A stretch of DNA of 64,000 nucleotides from Morchella semilibera (taxonomy: Eukaryota; Ascomycota; Pezizomycetes; Pezizales; Morchellaceae): positions 2,658,588-2,722,587 of the forward strand of contig CM018603.1 in NCBI GenBank assembly GCA_009192285.1. Direction: 5' to 3'. How positions within the stretch are numbered: position 1 is the first letter of the stretch; each line of letters opens with the position of its first letter. A program made the translations under genes and the position numbers. Below the pieces are notes generated by a model that did no database searches, was not told where the DNA came from, and saw only the letters and a program-made list of their open reading frames with translations. Of the stretch, positions 22,556 to 32,062 are shown piece by piece.

Positions 22556-23927
22556 TATCGTCAAGGGCATTGCCGATAGATAACCAGGAGCAGATCCGAA
22601 ATTGAAAAGGACTTTAATAGTTTCAGACCAACAGTTCATGTTGAATATTTATATAACGTTTCGAGTATAGATATTAAAGGTCGTTATTCAACAATCCGCA
22701 TACCGAGATAACTTGTGACGCGGTCGGATACAAACCCTTTGAACATAGCATATCATTCAAAACACCAATCGAAAGACATCATTTTCTTATAATGACAAGT
22801 GATCTTGATGTGTTACGTCAAGCATGGTCGAGGGAGTCATGCAAAGACAGATGGTGTCAATCTAGTAAAAACCCCGCGCAACTCACTCTACCGATCGCCC
22901 CAAATCTCTCTCGACCTCAAGGAACCTCCGGTGTTTCAAGGTTCTCTGGGTGCTTGCTACAAAGTCTCGGCGTCCCGGAAAATCTAGTGAGTAGCCATAA
23001 AAGTTCTCTAGTGTGTAACATACACTCAGCTTAGTGATGGCCCTTAAACCCCGCGAACAGTAAATATTGGGAGATAGGAGCCTGAGATTTATTAGGTAGT
23101 CTCGTACCCATACTCCATAAGCGACTTGCCACTTACTGGAGCGGAGTGTAACTCGCTCGGGATGGATCGAGCTTACTTACATGAAAGTAGGCCCTCTGAC
23201 TGTGTACGGTACTTACCGGATTCATAGAACACACCCCAACCAAAGATGTCTCTACCATCCCAAGAAATGCATCGCATAATGTATCGATAATGTATCATGC
23301 CGTAAACGGGTGGCTATTGCATCCATAATGCATCCATAATGCATCACAGTCTCATTTCGCCAAGAGTTTAATGTAATGTATCAATAAAAAAAAATAAAAA
23401 AGTCCCGGGTTTGAACCTGTGCTATTATGTTTTTCAAGCCCACACCCCACTGCCTAAGCTACTAATTGATATACTAGAACTAAGAACTATACCAATAAAC
23501 TGAAGTTCTAGTAAAGTAATCAATAAAGTAATCAATAAAGTCATCAATAGACGACATTACAGAGGCCTCAACACGTTTATACATCAGCCGATGCATTTAT
23601 GCACCATTCTAGTATGGGAAATATATCAAGTGATGCATTTTTTGCGCTGGTAGAGTGTCCCACAGGTTCTATTAATGATCCCCAGCACTCCTAGAGTCTA
23701 AACGGATACAGCAGAGTCCAGATGATAGCCGTTAGGAATGAAAAAGGACATGTCACTATCGTGGCGCCGAAAGTGATAATTTGTGATTGGCCCCGAGGAA
23801 ACTCAAGGGTGGATCAATAACGGCTTCGAGTACAACTACAAATGCCATTAGAGGCGTATAAGTTATAGTAAGGATAGAATAGATAGTTGTCACTAGACGG
23901 CCAAGACTATGTACGAGGCGAGATGAA
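22556..23927. other. Intergenic and repeat-derived sequence before chromovirus B
   Basis: No convincing gene. Short AT-rich direct repeats (CATCCATAATG, AATGTATC) lie at about 23276-23345, and ATCAATAAAGT repeats near 23520-23550. A tRNA-like segment on the minus strand is listed separately. Confidence 0.5.
23401..23475 (-). repeat. tRNA-like / possible SINE head
   Basis: On the minus strand an A-box-like TAGCTTAGGCAGTGG is followed about 35 nt later by a B-box-like GGTTCAAACCC and then by GGGAC and a T-rich run. The spacing suits an internal RNA polymerase III promoter. The cloverleaf pairs poorly, so this is more likely a tRNA-derived SINE or tRNA relic than a working tRNA. Confidence 0.4.
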
Positions 23928-23932
23928 AATGA

Positions 23933-24478
23933 TATCACGGCGTACTATGGACTTCGCGGAGGAGGAGGATATGGGAGAATAGGTGTTCGGGTATAAGGTT
24001 TCTTTTGGGTTCTTGGAGTTTCTATGGGTTTCCGTTACACGAGGTTATGAGTCATGATTGTACAGGGATTAGGAGGGATATATATACGTTGCTACGGATC
24101 TTCCCTTTGTTCTTTTCTTTCTCTTTCTTTCCTTACGTGTTCTTCCTGTTGTCAACCCTACGGTTTAGTTTCGTTTCATCTTGTGTCTTGAGTTCTGAAT
24201 ATACTACGTCATAACCATAGTTCTCGCCAAGACCTCTTTAGGTCTTCCATAGTCCTCGTCTCGTCCTCGCCCCGTTCATAGTCCATGACCGTAGTCCGTA
24301 TCGTCTACTGGTATCTTCGTCTCCACGTCTTCGTCAGGGAGACCATCTGGACCCTCTGCCCTACAACCCTGCTCCTCGGTTAAGTTCCTCCGTCCTCGTC
24401 TCTCGTCCTCGTTCTCGTTTCTGCCTCAATTGTGTACCTTGGCCCTCTTGTCAATTGTCTCCGTGTTGCTCCGTAACA
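23933..24478 (+). repeat. 5' LTR of chromovirus B
   Basis: 546 bp; differs from the 3' LTR by one G in a run near 23990, one C/T near 24350 and AA versus GG near 24428. It is followed by CTAAGA, as in chromovirus A. Confidence 0.95.
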
Positions 24479-24539
24479 CTAAGAACACGTCTCCTCTGCC
24501 GACCTACACAACGCCCCCGTCTCGCCTCGCCCCGGTCAT

Positions 24540-25642
24540 AATGACCGACTTTAGTTGGGATGTCCCTACATCAGCAAGCTCAACTTGTGACTGGAGTCTC
24601 CCAACAGTCTCCCAAGTCTCCTGAGAGTCTCCTGAGACTCCTGGATATTTTTTGAGTCTCCTGAGGCTCAGGAGACATCAGGAGACAAATGAAGTCTTGC
24701 TGATGTATGGGGGACTGCCCCAACCCTGTCTTTTTCTCCCCCGGCCCCCTCGATTGCTACTTTCCTGAACGGAAAGGGTTCTGCCACCTTGCTCTTGTCC
24801 CCCGTTCTTACTGGTTCGACCTGGGCTGTCGCCTTGGCTCAGACCCCCACGTCCACCTCCTCCGTCAGTACGCTATCTCCCACGGACTCAAACGCGCCGA
24901 TGCCCACTGGGCTAAGGCAACCTTTACTCAGACCGCCCCGGGGAAACTCCATGTGGGAACCCCCACCATCGACGACTCCTGCCCCGCCCACGACTCCGAA
25001 GCTATTATTCGTGGCCTCAGAGATCCCGCCCTCGCCCAGTACACCATTGGCCGCCCCCTCGAAGTTCCTGCTCCACGTACCCTGACTGAGAGACTCGCTG
25101 AGTTCTTGGAAAATTTTGGCCCCGTTGAGGAAGACCTCGGGTATGAATTGACTGAGGCCCACACCCTCATTGCAGAAGCCCTGACTGTCCTAAACGCTTC
25201 CGCCATCGCCCCCGCCCCCGAAAAACCCGCCGTATATACGGCCCATGACGAGGTCATTCAGGACCTCAATTCCGAACTTGATGCGGCCGAGAAGAAGGCT
25301 GTCGACCTCTGGCAACGCATGTGCGAAACCCAGGAGGAAGTCGCCGAGGTTATCCAGAACCTCCAAGGAGAAGTGGCCTCCCTCAAGGATGAGAAGGAGG
25401 AGTTTCGTTACCGTCTGGCCCTCCATCAGGAAGCCCTTGCTGAGGCTGATGATACCATCGCCAATCTCCGCCGTCGTCTTGTCCCTGCCGCCCGAAACCA
25501 AGCCCGCATCTCCGCCTCAACCCCGAAGCCTCGTTACCTCGCCCCTCGCTTCCAGGATTCTCGCACCCCTGACAACTGGCGTAAAGCACCAGTTGAACCA
25601 GTGATCCCTAAGCCGGCGTTAAAAGGTCAGCCCCTTTGGTAG
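24540..25642 (+). CDS. ORF1 (Gag-position protein) of chromovirus B, split by a MITE
   Basis: The first ATG after the LTR is at 24540, nine codons before a 137-bp MITE at 24569-24705. The frame beyond it (first ATG 24707) stays open for 311 codons to TAG at 25642. The element plus one copy of its TA duplication total 139 nt, and the frames on either side are continuous without them, so the MITE landed inside a working ORF. The protein has a Trp/Tyr/His-containing N-terminal part (LVPRSYWFDLGCRLGSDPH), then a long charged coiled coil (QDLNSELDAAEKKAVDLWQR, VIQNLQGEVASLKDEKEEFR) and a basic tail. No CCHC knuckle and no resemblance to the Gag of chromovirus A were seen. It is in Gag's position, but its role is inferred. 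Confidence 0.75.
24569..24705 (+). mobile_element. CATCAGCAAG MITE, copy 2 (137 bp, TA duplication)
   Basis: CATCAGCAAG...CTTGCTGATG with TA on both sides. The centre is built from GTCTCCTGA/TCAGGAGAC inverted motifs. Confidence 0.9.
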
Positions 25643-25664
25643 AAATTGGCACACCAAAGGGGCT
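25618..25664 (+). promoter_or_regulatory. Candidate -1 ribosomal frameshift signal of chromovirus B
   Basis: Heptamer G TTA AAA (25618-25624) in the ORF1 frame is followed by a 4-nt spacer. An 11-bp perfect stem follows, AGCCCCTTTGG (25629-25639) with CCAAAGGGGCT (25654-25664), 14-nt loop, spanning the ORF1 stop. The heptamer's AAA codon is 18 nt before the stop, exactly as in chromovirus A. Confidence 0.65.
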
Positions 25665-28600
25665 AGTCCCGCCACCCACCTTTGTTCTCTCCGCCGCTGC
25701 TGTCTCCGAAGAAAGGATGTCCGAGGAATCACTTGTTATTCCTTGTTCTGTCGCCCAGGATTCCGCCGCCGTTATTACTACCCATGCCCTGATAGATACA
25801 GGAGCGTCGGGTTACGCTTTCGTCAACCAAGGATTTGCCCAACAACATGGTCTGGCTCTGATCCCCCTGAAGAAATCACGCTTGCTCGAAGTAATTGACG
25901 GCAGGCTGGTAGAGTCAGGAAAGATCACCCATATGGTTAAGCTGTCCCTGAAGATCAATGAGCATCAAGAAACCGCCCCTTTCTTCGTTACCAAACTAGG
26001 ACACTACCCAATAGTACTGGGTATTCCTTGGATGAGGCACCATGATTTGGCTATCCGACCAAAGACGAATAAGATCATCTTTGACTCTGATTTCTGTATT
26101 CGAAATTGTTCTCAGTCCCATGCTAAGGTAACTGCTAAAGGAATTTCTGTCTCGTTCCCGGAGGCCCCCGCTATTCAGATCGCGGCCATTGGGGCTGTAC
26201 CTTTTGTGGGTCTCGCTCGGCGCCGACAGAATAAACTCTTCTGCGCCTCGATTCGAGCCATTGATGAAGCCCTTGCTGGGAAATTGGAACTGGATCCTCT
26301 AGCTCACGTACCTAAGGACCTCCAGGATTTTATGTCGCTGTTTCAGGAAAGCCAGGCCACTGCTTTGCCGCCGCACCGCCCCCACGACTTGAAAATAGTC
26401 CTGCAGGACGGAAAGGCCCCTTCATTTGGCCCGCTGTATGGAATGTCTCGCTTGGAATTGCAGGCCCTAAGGGATTATATTACTGAGAATTTGTCCAAGG
26501 GTTTTATTCGCTATTCGGAATCCCCTGCTGGTGCCCCCGTTCTGTTTGTTAAGAAATCTGACGGCTCCCTCCGGTTGTGTGTCGACTATCGAAAGCTCAA
26601 CGAGATTACGGTTAAGAATCGCCACCCATTGCCCCTGATTCCCGAAACTCTATCCCGCCTATCTAAGGCAAAATATTATACCAAGTTGGATCTTCGCTGG
26701 GGATACCATCAGATTAGGATACAGGAAGGGGATGAATGGAAAACTGCTTTTCGGACTCGCTATGGACACTTCGAGTACAATGTGATGCCGTTTGGGCTGA
26801 CTAATGCCCCTGCCGCGTTTCAACATTGGATCAACGATCTTCTGCGCCCCTTCTTGGATAATTTTGCCACGGCTTATCTTAATGATGTCTTAATTTACTC
26901 TGAGACTCTGGAAGAACATAAGCGACATGTCCGGGAAATTCTCAAGGTCTTTCAGATTCATGGCGTTCATCTCAAACCTGAGAAGTGCGAGTTCTATGTG
27001 CAGCAGACTAAATACCTCGGATTGATTGTGACCCCGGAAGGCATCCAGATGGATCCTAGCAAAGTATCGACAGTGAGGGATTGGGAAATACCCACCAGGC
27101 TTCGGGAGGTCCAAGAGTTTTTAGGCTTTGCAAATTTTTATCGACGATTTATCCATGCCTACTCTCGAGTTGTGTCCCCGCTTACTGCCCTGACCAAGAA
27201 GAATGTAAAGTTCGAATGGTCCCAGAAGGCGCAGGAGGCATTTCAGAAGCTTAAGGATGCATTTACTTCGGCTCCGATCCTTGCTCATTTTGATTTTGAA
27301 AAAGAAGTCATTGTGGAAACTGATGCCTCAGATTATGTTTCCGCCGGTATTATGTCGCAGTATGGGGATGATGGACTTCTCCATCCGGTAGCATTCTTTT
27401 CCAAGAAACACTCCCCGGCGGAATGTAACTACGAGATTTATGATAAGGAATTGCTGGCAGTGGTTAGGAGCTTCGAGGAATGGCGTGCGAATTTGGAAGG
27501 ATCCCGTTTCCCTATTAAGGTGCTAAGCTACCACAGAAATCTGGAATATTTTATGTCCACGAAGTTGTTAAATCGGCGTCAGACCCGCTGGGCAGAATTC
27601 CTGTCACGATTTAATTTCGTTATTCAGTTTAGGCCAGGGAAACAAGGAGGGAAACCGGATGTACTTACCCGGAGGTCAAAGGATTTGCCGAAGGAAGGGG
27701 ACGAACGGTTGATTCATCAGTCGCAAGTGGTTTTGAAGCAGGAGAATCTGGAATCCAAGATTAAGTTAAGTTTGTTGGCGGGTTCTTTGACAAATGAACC
27801 CGCTGAAGGAATGTCCACTGTGAAGGAGTTGTTGATTCAAGCTTACCAAGAAGATAGTTTCCCTGGACAAGTCCTGACGATGCTTCGCAATGGCACCAAA
27901 TATTCCAAGAAGATTTCTCTTGCCGAATGTACCGAAACAGAGGATGGATTCCTCCTGTACCGCCAGGCTATCTATGTTCCCGAGTATAATGAGCTTCAAC
28001 TTCGTCTCTTGCAGGATCATCATGATAAACCCTCCGCTCGACACCCAGGCCGCGCCAAGACCCTTGAACTTCTTAGCCGAAATTATTATTGGCCAAATAT
28101 GAGGAAGTATGTCGATCGCTATGTCCTGAATTGTAATGTTTGTTCCCGCAGTAAGGCTTCTCGTAATGCCCTTCAAGGTGTTTTGCGACCTCTTGCCGTA
28201 CCTAAGGGCCCATGGACCGATGTATCAATGGACTTTGTTACAGGACTGCCCGAAAGTAATGGTTTCAATGCGATTCTGGTAGTGGTCGACCGTCTAACGA
28301 AGATGCGTCATTTTATACCCTGTACAGAGGAGGCCAATGCAAGGGATGTTGCCGCTATGTATCTTGATTCGGTTTGGAAACTTCACGGCCTCCCTGAAAC
28401 CATCGTCTCCGATCGTGGCACTCAGTTTACGGCCGAGTTCTGGAAGACCTTATGCGCTCGTCTTGAAATTGCTCCCCGCTATATTACCGCCTTTCATCCA
28501 CAGACGGATGGGCAGACTGAAAGAATCAATGCCGTTATGGAACAGTATCTTCGTGCCTATGTTTCCTATCAGCAGGACGATTGGACCCAGTATCTTTCCA

Positions 28601-29289
28601 TGGCAGAATTTGCGACGAATAACCATGTCTCTGAGACCACTAAGATGTCTCCATTTCAGGCTAATTATGGGAGGAGCCCTCGAATGTCCTTTGCCCCGCT
28701 ACAGCATGGAAAGACAACCAACGAGGATCAGGCGAATGGTATGGCCAGGTCGATGGCGCAAGTCTATGAGTTCCTTCGTGATGAAATGGCCCGGGCTCAG
28801 AAAATTCATGAGGAGGCAGCAAATCGGAATAGAATTCCCGCCCCTAGGTATGCTATCGGAGATGAAGTTTTTCTCTCGACTCGGAATATTGAGACCAAGC
28901 GACCCTCGAAGAAACTCGATTGGAAGCGTATTGGCCCCTATGTGATTAAGCGGATGGTTAGCCCCTATGCTTATGAACTCGATCTCCCGGTGTCTATGAA
29001 AATTCACCCGGTGTTTCATGTGTCTCTTCTGTCTCTTGCCCCCAGCAATCCAGTCCCCGGCCAGCTACAGTCTCCACCTCCAGCTATAGAAATCGAAGGT
29101 GAGCAGGAATGGGAAGTGGAACGAGTTTTAGACTCCCGACGGCGTTATGGTAAACTGGAGTATTTGGTTCGGTATTTGGGTTATGATGAACCATCCTGGC
29201 AACCCCCCGAGGATCTAGAGCATGCTTCCGATTTGGTTAAGGACTTTCATGATAGCTACCCACGCAAGCCTAGGCCTACCAGGAGTTAG
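25636..29289 (+). CDS. Pol of chromovirus B (protease-RT-RNase H-integrase-chromodomain)
   Basis: An uninterrupted frame of 1217 codons, open upstream to 25612 in the -1 frame of ORF1 and lacking its own ATG at the junction. Domains: protease DTGASGYAF (about residue 53), reverse transcriptase (ADGSLRLCVDYRKLN-type block, FGLTNAPAAFQHWIND), RNase H (TDASDYVSAGIMSQ), integrase zinc-binding and DDE core (DFVTGLPESNGFNA, VSDRGTQFTAEFW, TDGQTERINAVMEQYLR) and a C-terminal chromodomain (EWEVERVLDSRRRYGKLEYLVRYLGYDEPSWQPP). Two catalytic positions differ from chromovirus A. The YxDD box reads YLND (AAT near 26882), and the RNase H block TDHRNLEYF reads SYHRNLEYF (near 27527). Both changes should abolish activity. 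Confidence 0.93.
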   Translation: MVEIGTPKGLVPPPTFVLSAAAVSEERMSEESLVIPCSVAQDSAAVITTHALIDTGASGYAFVNQGFAQQHGLALIPLKKSRLLEVIDGRLVESGKITHMVKLSLKINEHQETAPFFVTKLGHYPIVLGIPWMRHHDLAIRPKTNKIIFDSDFCIRNCSQSHAKVTAKGISVSFPEAPAIQIAAIGAVPFVGLARRRQNKLFCASIRAIDEALAGKLELDPLAHVPKDLQDFMSLFQESQATALPPHRPHDLKIVLQDGKAPSFGPLYGMSRLELQALRDYITENLSKGFIRYSESPAGAPVLFVKKSDGSLRLCVDYRKLNEITVKNRHPLPLIPETLSRLSKAKYYTKLDLRWGYHQIRIQEGDEWKTAFRTRYGHFEYNVMPFGLTNAPAAFQHWINDLLRPFLDNFATAYLNDVLIYSETLEEHKRHVREILKVFQIHGVHLKPEKCEFYVQQTKYLGLIVTPEGIQMDPSKVSTVRDWEIPTRLREVQEFLGFANFYRRFIHAYSRVVSPLTALTKKNVKFEWSQKAQEAFQKLKDAFTSAPILAHFDFEKEVIVETDASDYVSAGIMSQYGDDGLLHPVAFFSKKHSPAECNYEIYDKELLAVVRSFEEWRANLEGSRFPIKVLSYHRNLEYFMSTKLLNRRQTRWAEFLSRFNFVIQFRPGKQGGKPDVLTRRSKDLPKEGDERLIHQSQVVLKQENLESKIKLSLLAGSLTNEPAEGMSTVKELLIQAYQEDSFPGQVLTMLRNGTKYSKKISLAECTETEDGFLLYRQAIYVPEYNELQLRLLQDHHDKPSARHPGRAKTLELLSRNYYWPNMRKYVDRYVLNCNVCSRSKASRNALQGVLRPLAVPKGPWTDVSMDFVTGLPESNGFNAILVVVDRLTKMRHFIPCTEEANARDVAAMYLDSVWKLHGLPETIVSDRGTQFTAEFWKTLCARLEIAPRYITAFHPQTDGQTERINAVMEQYLRAYVSYQQDDWTQYLSMAEFATNNHVSETTKMSPFQANYGRSPRMSFAPLQHGKTTNEDQANGMARSMAQVYEFLRDEMARAQKIHEEAANRNRIPAPRYAIGDEVFLSTRNIETKRPSKKLDWKRIGPYVIKRMVSPYAYELDLPVSMKIHPVFHVSLLSLAPSNPVPGQLQSPPPAIEIEGEQEWEVERVLDSRRRYGKLEYLVRYLGYDEPSWQPPEDLEHASDLVKDFHDSYPRKPRPTRS

Positions 29290-29309
29290 GCCTGAAGGAG
29301 GGCCTAATC

Positions 29310-29856
29310 TATCACGGCGTACTATGGACTTCGCGGAGGAGGAGGATATGGGAGAATAGGTGTTCGGGGTATAAGGTTTCTTTTGGGTTCTTGGAGTTTC
29401 TATGGGTTTCCGTTACACGAGGTTATGAGTCATGATTGTACAGGGATTAGGAGGGATATATATACGTTGCTACGGATCTTCCCTTTGTTCTTTTCTTTCT
29501 CTTTCTTTCCTTACGTGTTCTTCCTGTTGTCAACCCTACGGTTTAGTTTCGTTTCATCTTGTGTCTTGAGTTCTGAATATACTACGTCATAACCATAGTT
29601 CTCGCCAAGACCTCTTTAGGTCTTCCATAGTCCTCGTCTCGTCCTCGCCCCGTTCATAGTCCATGACCGTAGTCCGTATCGTCTACTGGTATCTTCGTCT
29701 CCACGTCTTCGTCAGGGAGACCATCTGGACTCTCTGCCCTACAACCCTGCTCCTCGGTTAAGTTCCTCCGTCCTCGTCTCTCGTCCTCGTTCTCGTTTCT
29801 GCCTCGGTTGTGTACCTTGGCCCTCTTGTCAATTGTCTCCGTGTTGCTCCGTAACA
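29310..29856 (+). repeat. 3' LTR of chromovirus B
   Basis: 547 bp, TATCACGG...CGTAACA, followed directly by the AATGA duplication. The sequence upstream (GGCCTGAAGGAGGGCC, about 29289) contains the likely polypurine tract. Confidence 0.95.
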
Positions 29857-29861
29857 AATGA

Positions 29862-30067
29862 CGACACAAGATTAACTGAAGGACACAGCGAGAGTCTAAA
29901 CGAAAAAGGAGGCAGCGGCCAAGGTAAGGGGTCTCTTGAACAGGAAGTTGGAGACTGGCAGAGCAGGGAAAGTGAGGTTCAGACGAAGATTCAAGTCAAG
30001 ATAGGGTTGTCCTAAAGCAACCAAGGAGAGCAATGTGTTAGAGGCACGAGGATACTATGAACGTAAA
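29862..30067. other. Relic sequence right of chromovirus B
   Basis: No gene. The last about 60 bp resemble, in inverse orientation, the sequence at 32063-32130, both ending GAACGTAAA before an LTR that starts TGTCCCA. This is probably the 3' internal end of a lost element. Confidence 0.4.
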
Positions 30068-30301
30068 TGTCCCAGCGTTTCAGTGCTCTCAGCACCTTTC
30101 TGTCGATATGAGAATTATAAGCGAGGATGAGTGGGGATGAGATGATGTAGTTATCATCAAATACTATGAGGTTCGGCTGCAGGGAGGATTGATAATAGGA
30201 TTCAGGATATAGTGGGAATGAATACGAGGTGTGGAATAACAGATTTTCTTAGATTCTATGGAGAGATGTATGGGTCATATTGGACTGGCAGAGGAGGGTA
30301 T
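30068..30301 (+). repeat. LTR relic, family-A related, sense, 3' truncated
   Basis: Begins TGTCCCAGCG and follows the 5' half of the family-A LTR with many differences, up to a second LTR at 30302. Confidence 0.6.
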
Positions 30302-30880
30302 TGTCCTGGCATCTTGGTATCTGCCCCGACAGTTTGGTAAGCGATGAATGGTTGCGATGGATAAGGAAATGTTAAGCGAGGCCAGGAGGTGCGATACGGG
30401 TATGACATTATGGGGATTCTATGAGGTTCTATGGCGTGATGGATTGGTAATAAAACTAGTGAAGATGGTGTGGAGGAATATGAGATGTGGTTGCGATGGG
30501 GTTCTAGGGAATTCTATGGATGACGATATGTAGTCTTGGCGGACTAGTGGAAGAGGTGTGTTAAATAGCGGGGATAGATGTTTTCCTTAGTTCTTTCTTT
30601 CTTTTCTCTCTGTATCGTCTTCTTGTTATCTCGGTACATAGGAATCTACTCCTCTTTCTAAGCCATAGCCTCTCGTACCAAAGACTCTGTCCTCCGAGAA
30701 AGAGGAAACCCATAGTATTTATCATCGTTCTCGTTGAGGTCCATTCGGTCCTCACTTTCTCTGCCCTGTGTTCTTGCCCTTGCCCTTGCCTTTGCCTTCA
30801 CCGGTGCCTGTGCTTGTGCCTGCCCGATGTTGTTCTTGTCTTTGTCAGTCTCCTCGTCGCGTAGACTGTGCTCCTCGCTA
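30302..30880 (+). repeat. Family-A LTR, sense, 3' end missing
   Basis: Begins TGTCCTGGCATCTTGG and is colinear with the family-A LTR, including the CTTTCTTTCTTT tract and TTATCTCGGTACATAGGAAT. It breaks off near 30880 before the terminal CA. Confidence 0.75.
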
Positions 30881-30959
30881 GGTACCTAGCGTGCGGTCCT
30901 TTGGTTCATCATTGGTCTTTTACCATGAGCTTCTGTCATTGCGTCGGGATTAGTTGGTA

Positions 30960-32062
30960 CTCCGTCCTTACAAAAAGAAGGGAGTAGACCAGATACGAAG
31001 ACAGCCACTATCGTGTACCAGAAGGCAACACCGAAGATAACGGAAAGAAGCACAAGACAGAGTACCAAGAAGCAAAAAGAAAGAGAAAGAACTAAGGAAA
31101 ACATCTATCCCCGCTATTTCAAACACGTGCGACATGGCAATCCACTAAGTCCAGGCCCAAGACTACATATCGTTATCCATAGAGAGGTATCCCAAGTGAG
31201 CAAACGGCACCAAGGGCACAAGAGCAGCGATGGCGCGGAAAAGCTCAGCATCTCAAGGACCAAGTTCCATGGACCCACCCTCAACGATGACAATGCGATT
31301 ATGAGAGATACTATGATTTTCTTTCTTCTGAGTTTTTCTGGGAATCAAGTAATTTACCATTATGCTACGATAGACAGCACGCTACGGCTTGGAAATAGGA
31401 ACAGCTCATTAGGATTTCCTATCTCCCATAATATGTCATACCCGGTGTATCCGAATATCGCCAAACTAGCAGAAGGAGCCGCATACGATTGAGAAAAAAG
31501 GAAAGATAAGAAACTTTAAGGACCAACATTTAAATATCCCTGTTCCTAATCTCCCCTCACAAACACCCCCACTTCCATCCGCATTAGTCCGCTTATGACT
31601 TCATCACAAACTGCCTGGTGTCACTCAGTCAGAACCTCATAGAAAAGATCACCGCGAGATCGATGCCAGGGGCTTACCACCACACCATTACCCCGTACCA
31701 TCCTTCTGCCAGTCCAATATGACCCCATACATCTCTCCATTAGAAATCTAAGAAAAATCTGTTCTATTCCACACCTCGTTATTCATTCTCCACATATCCT
31801 GAATCCTATTATCAATCCTCCCTGCAGCCGAACCTCATAGTATTTTGATCCGATCAACTTACATCATAACCTCCATTCTCCGCCTATTCTACCCTTACCA
31901 AATCCATCACGCCATCGAAACCTCCTAAAGAACCCAATGACGACAACCTTCAACCTCGCATTCCTGCCTCGCTTATATTCTCCCACTCTCGCTTAACATT
32001 ACCATATCGACAGAAAGGATTGCTGCATAGAACTGAAACACTAGCACGTGCATCGTGGGACA
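30960..32062 (-). repeat. Decayed antisense LTR material
   Basis: Antisense LTR landmarks recur: GGAAAACATCTATCCCCGCT near 31096, AATAGGAACAG near 31394 and Pro/His-codon-rich tracts to 31990. It ends in GTGGGACA at 32062, the complement of TGTCCCAC. At least two decayed LTRs seem superimposed; exact borders cannot be set. Confidence 0.45.

Larger units (their letters stand above)
23933..29856 (+). mobile_element. Ty3/gypsy chromovirus B (full-length LTR retrotransposon)
   Basis: 5924 bp between 546/547-bp LTRs (TATCACGG...CGTAACA) flanked by a perfect 5-bp target-site duplication AATGA (23928-23932 and 29857-29861). LTRs differ at about four positions, so the insertion is young but older than chromovirus A. 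Contents: ORF1 (interrupted by a MITE) and an open pol of 1217 codons. Two catalytic acidic residues in pol are changed, so it is probably non-autonomous. The LTR opens with TA, not TG, in both copies. Confidence 0.97.

Noticed and set aside
22792-23034. 80-codon frame downstream of PNS1
   Set aside because: No motif, no supporting intron or neighbour, length expected by chance.
24005-24214. 69-codon frame repeated at 29383-29592
   Set aside because: Both copies lie wholly inside the B LTRs; a by-product of T/C-rich LTR sequence.
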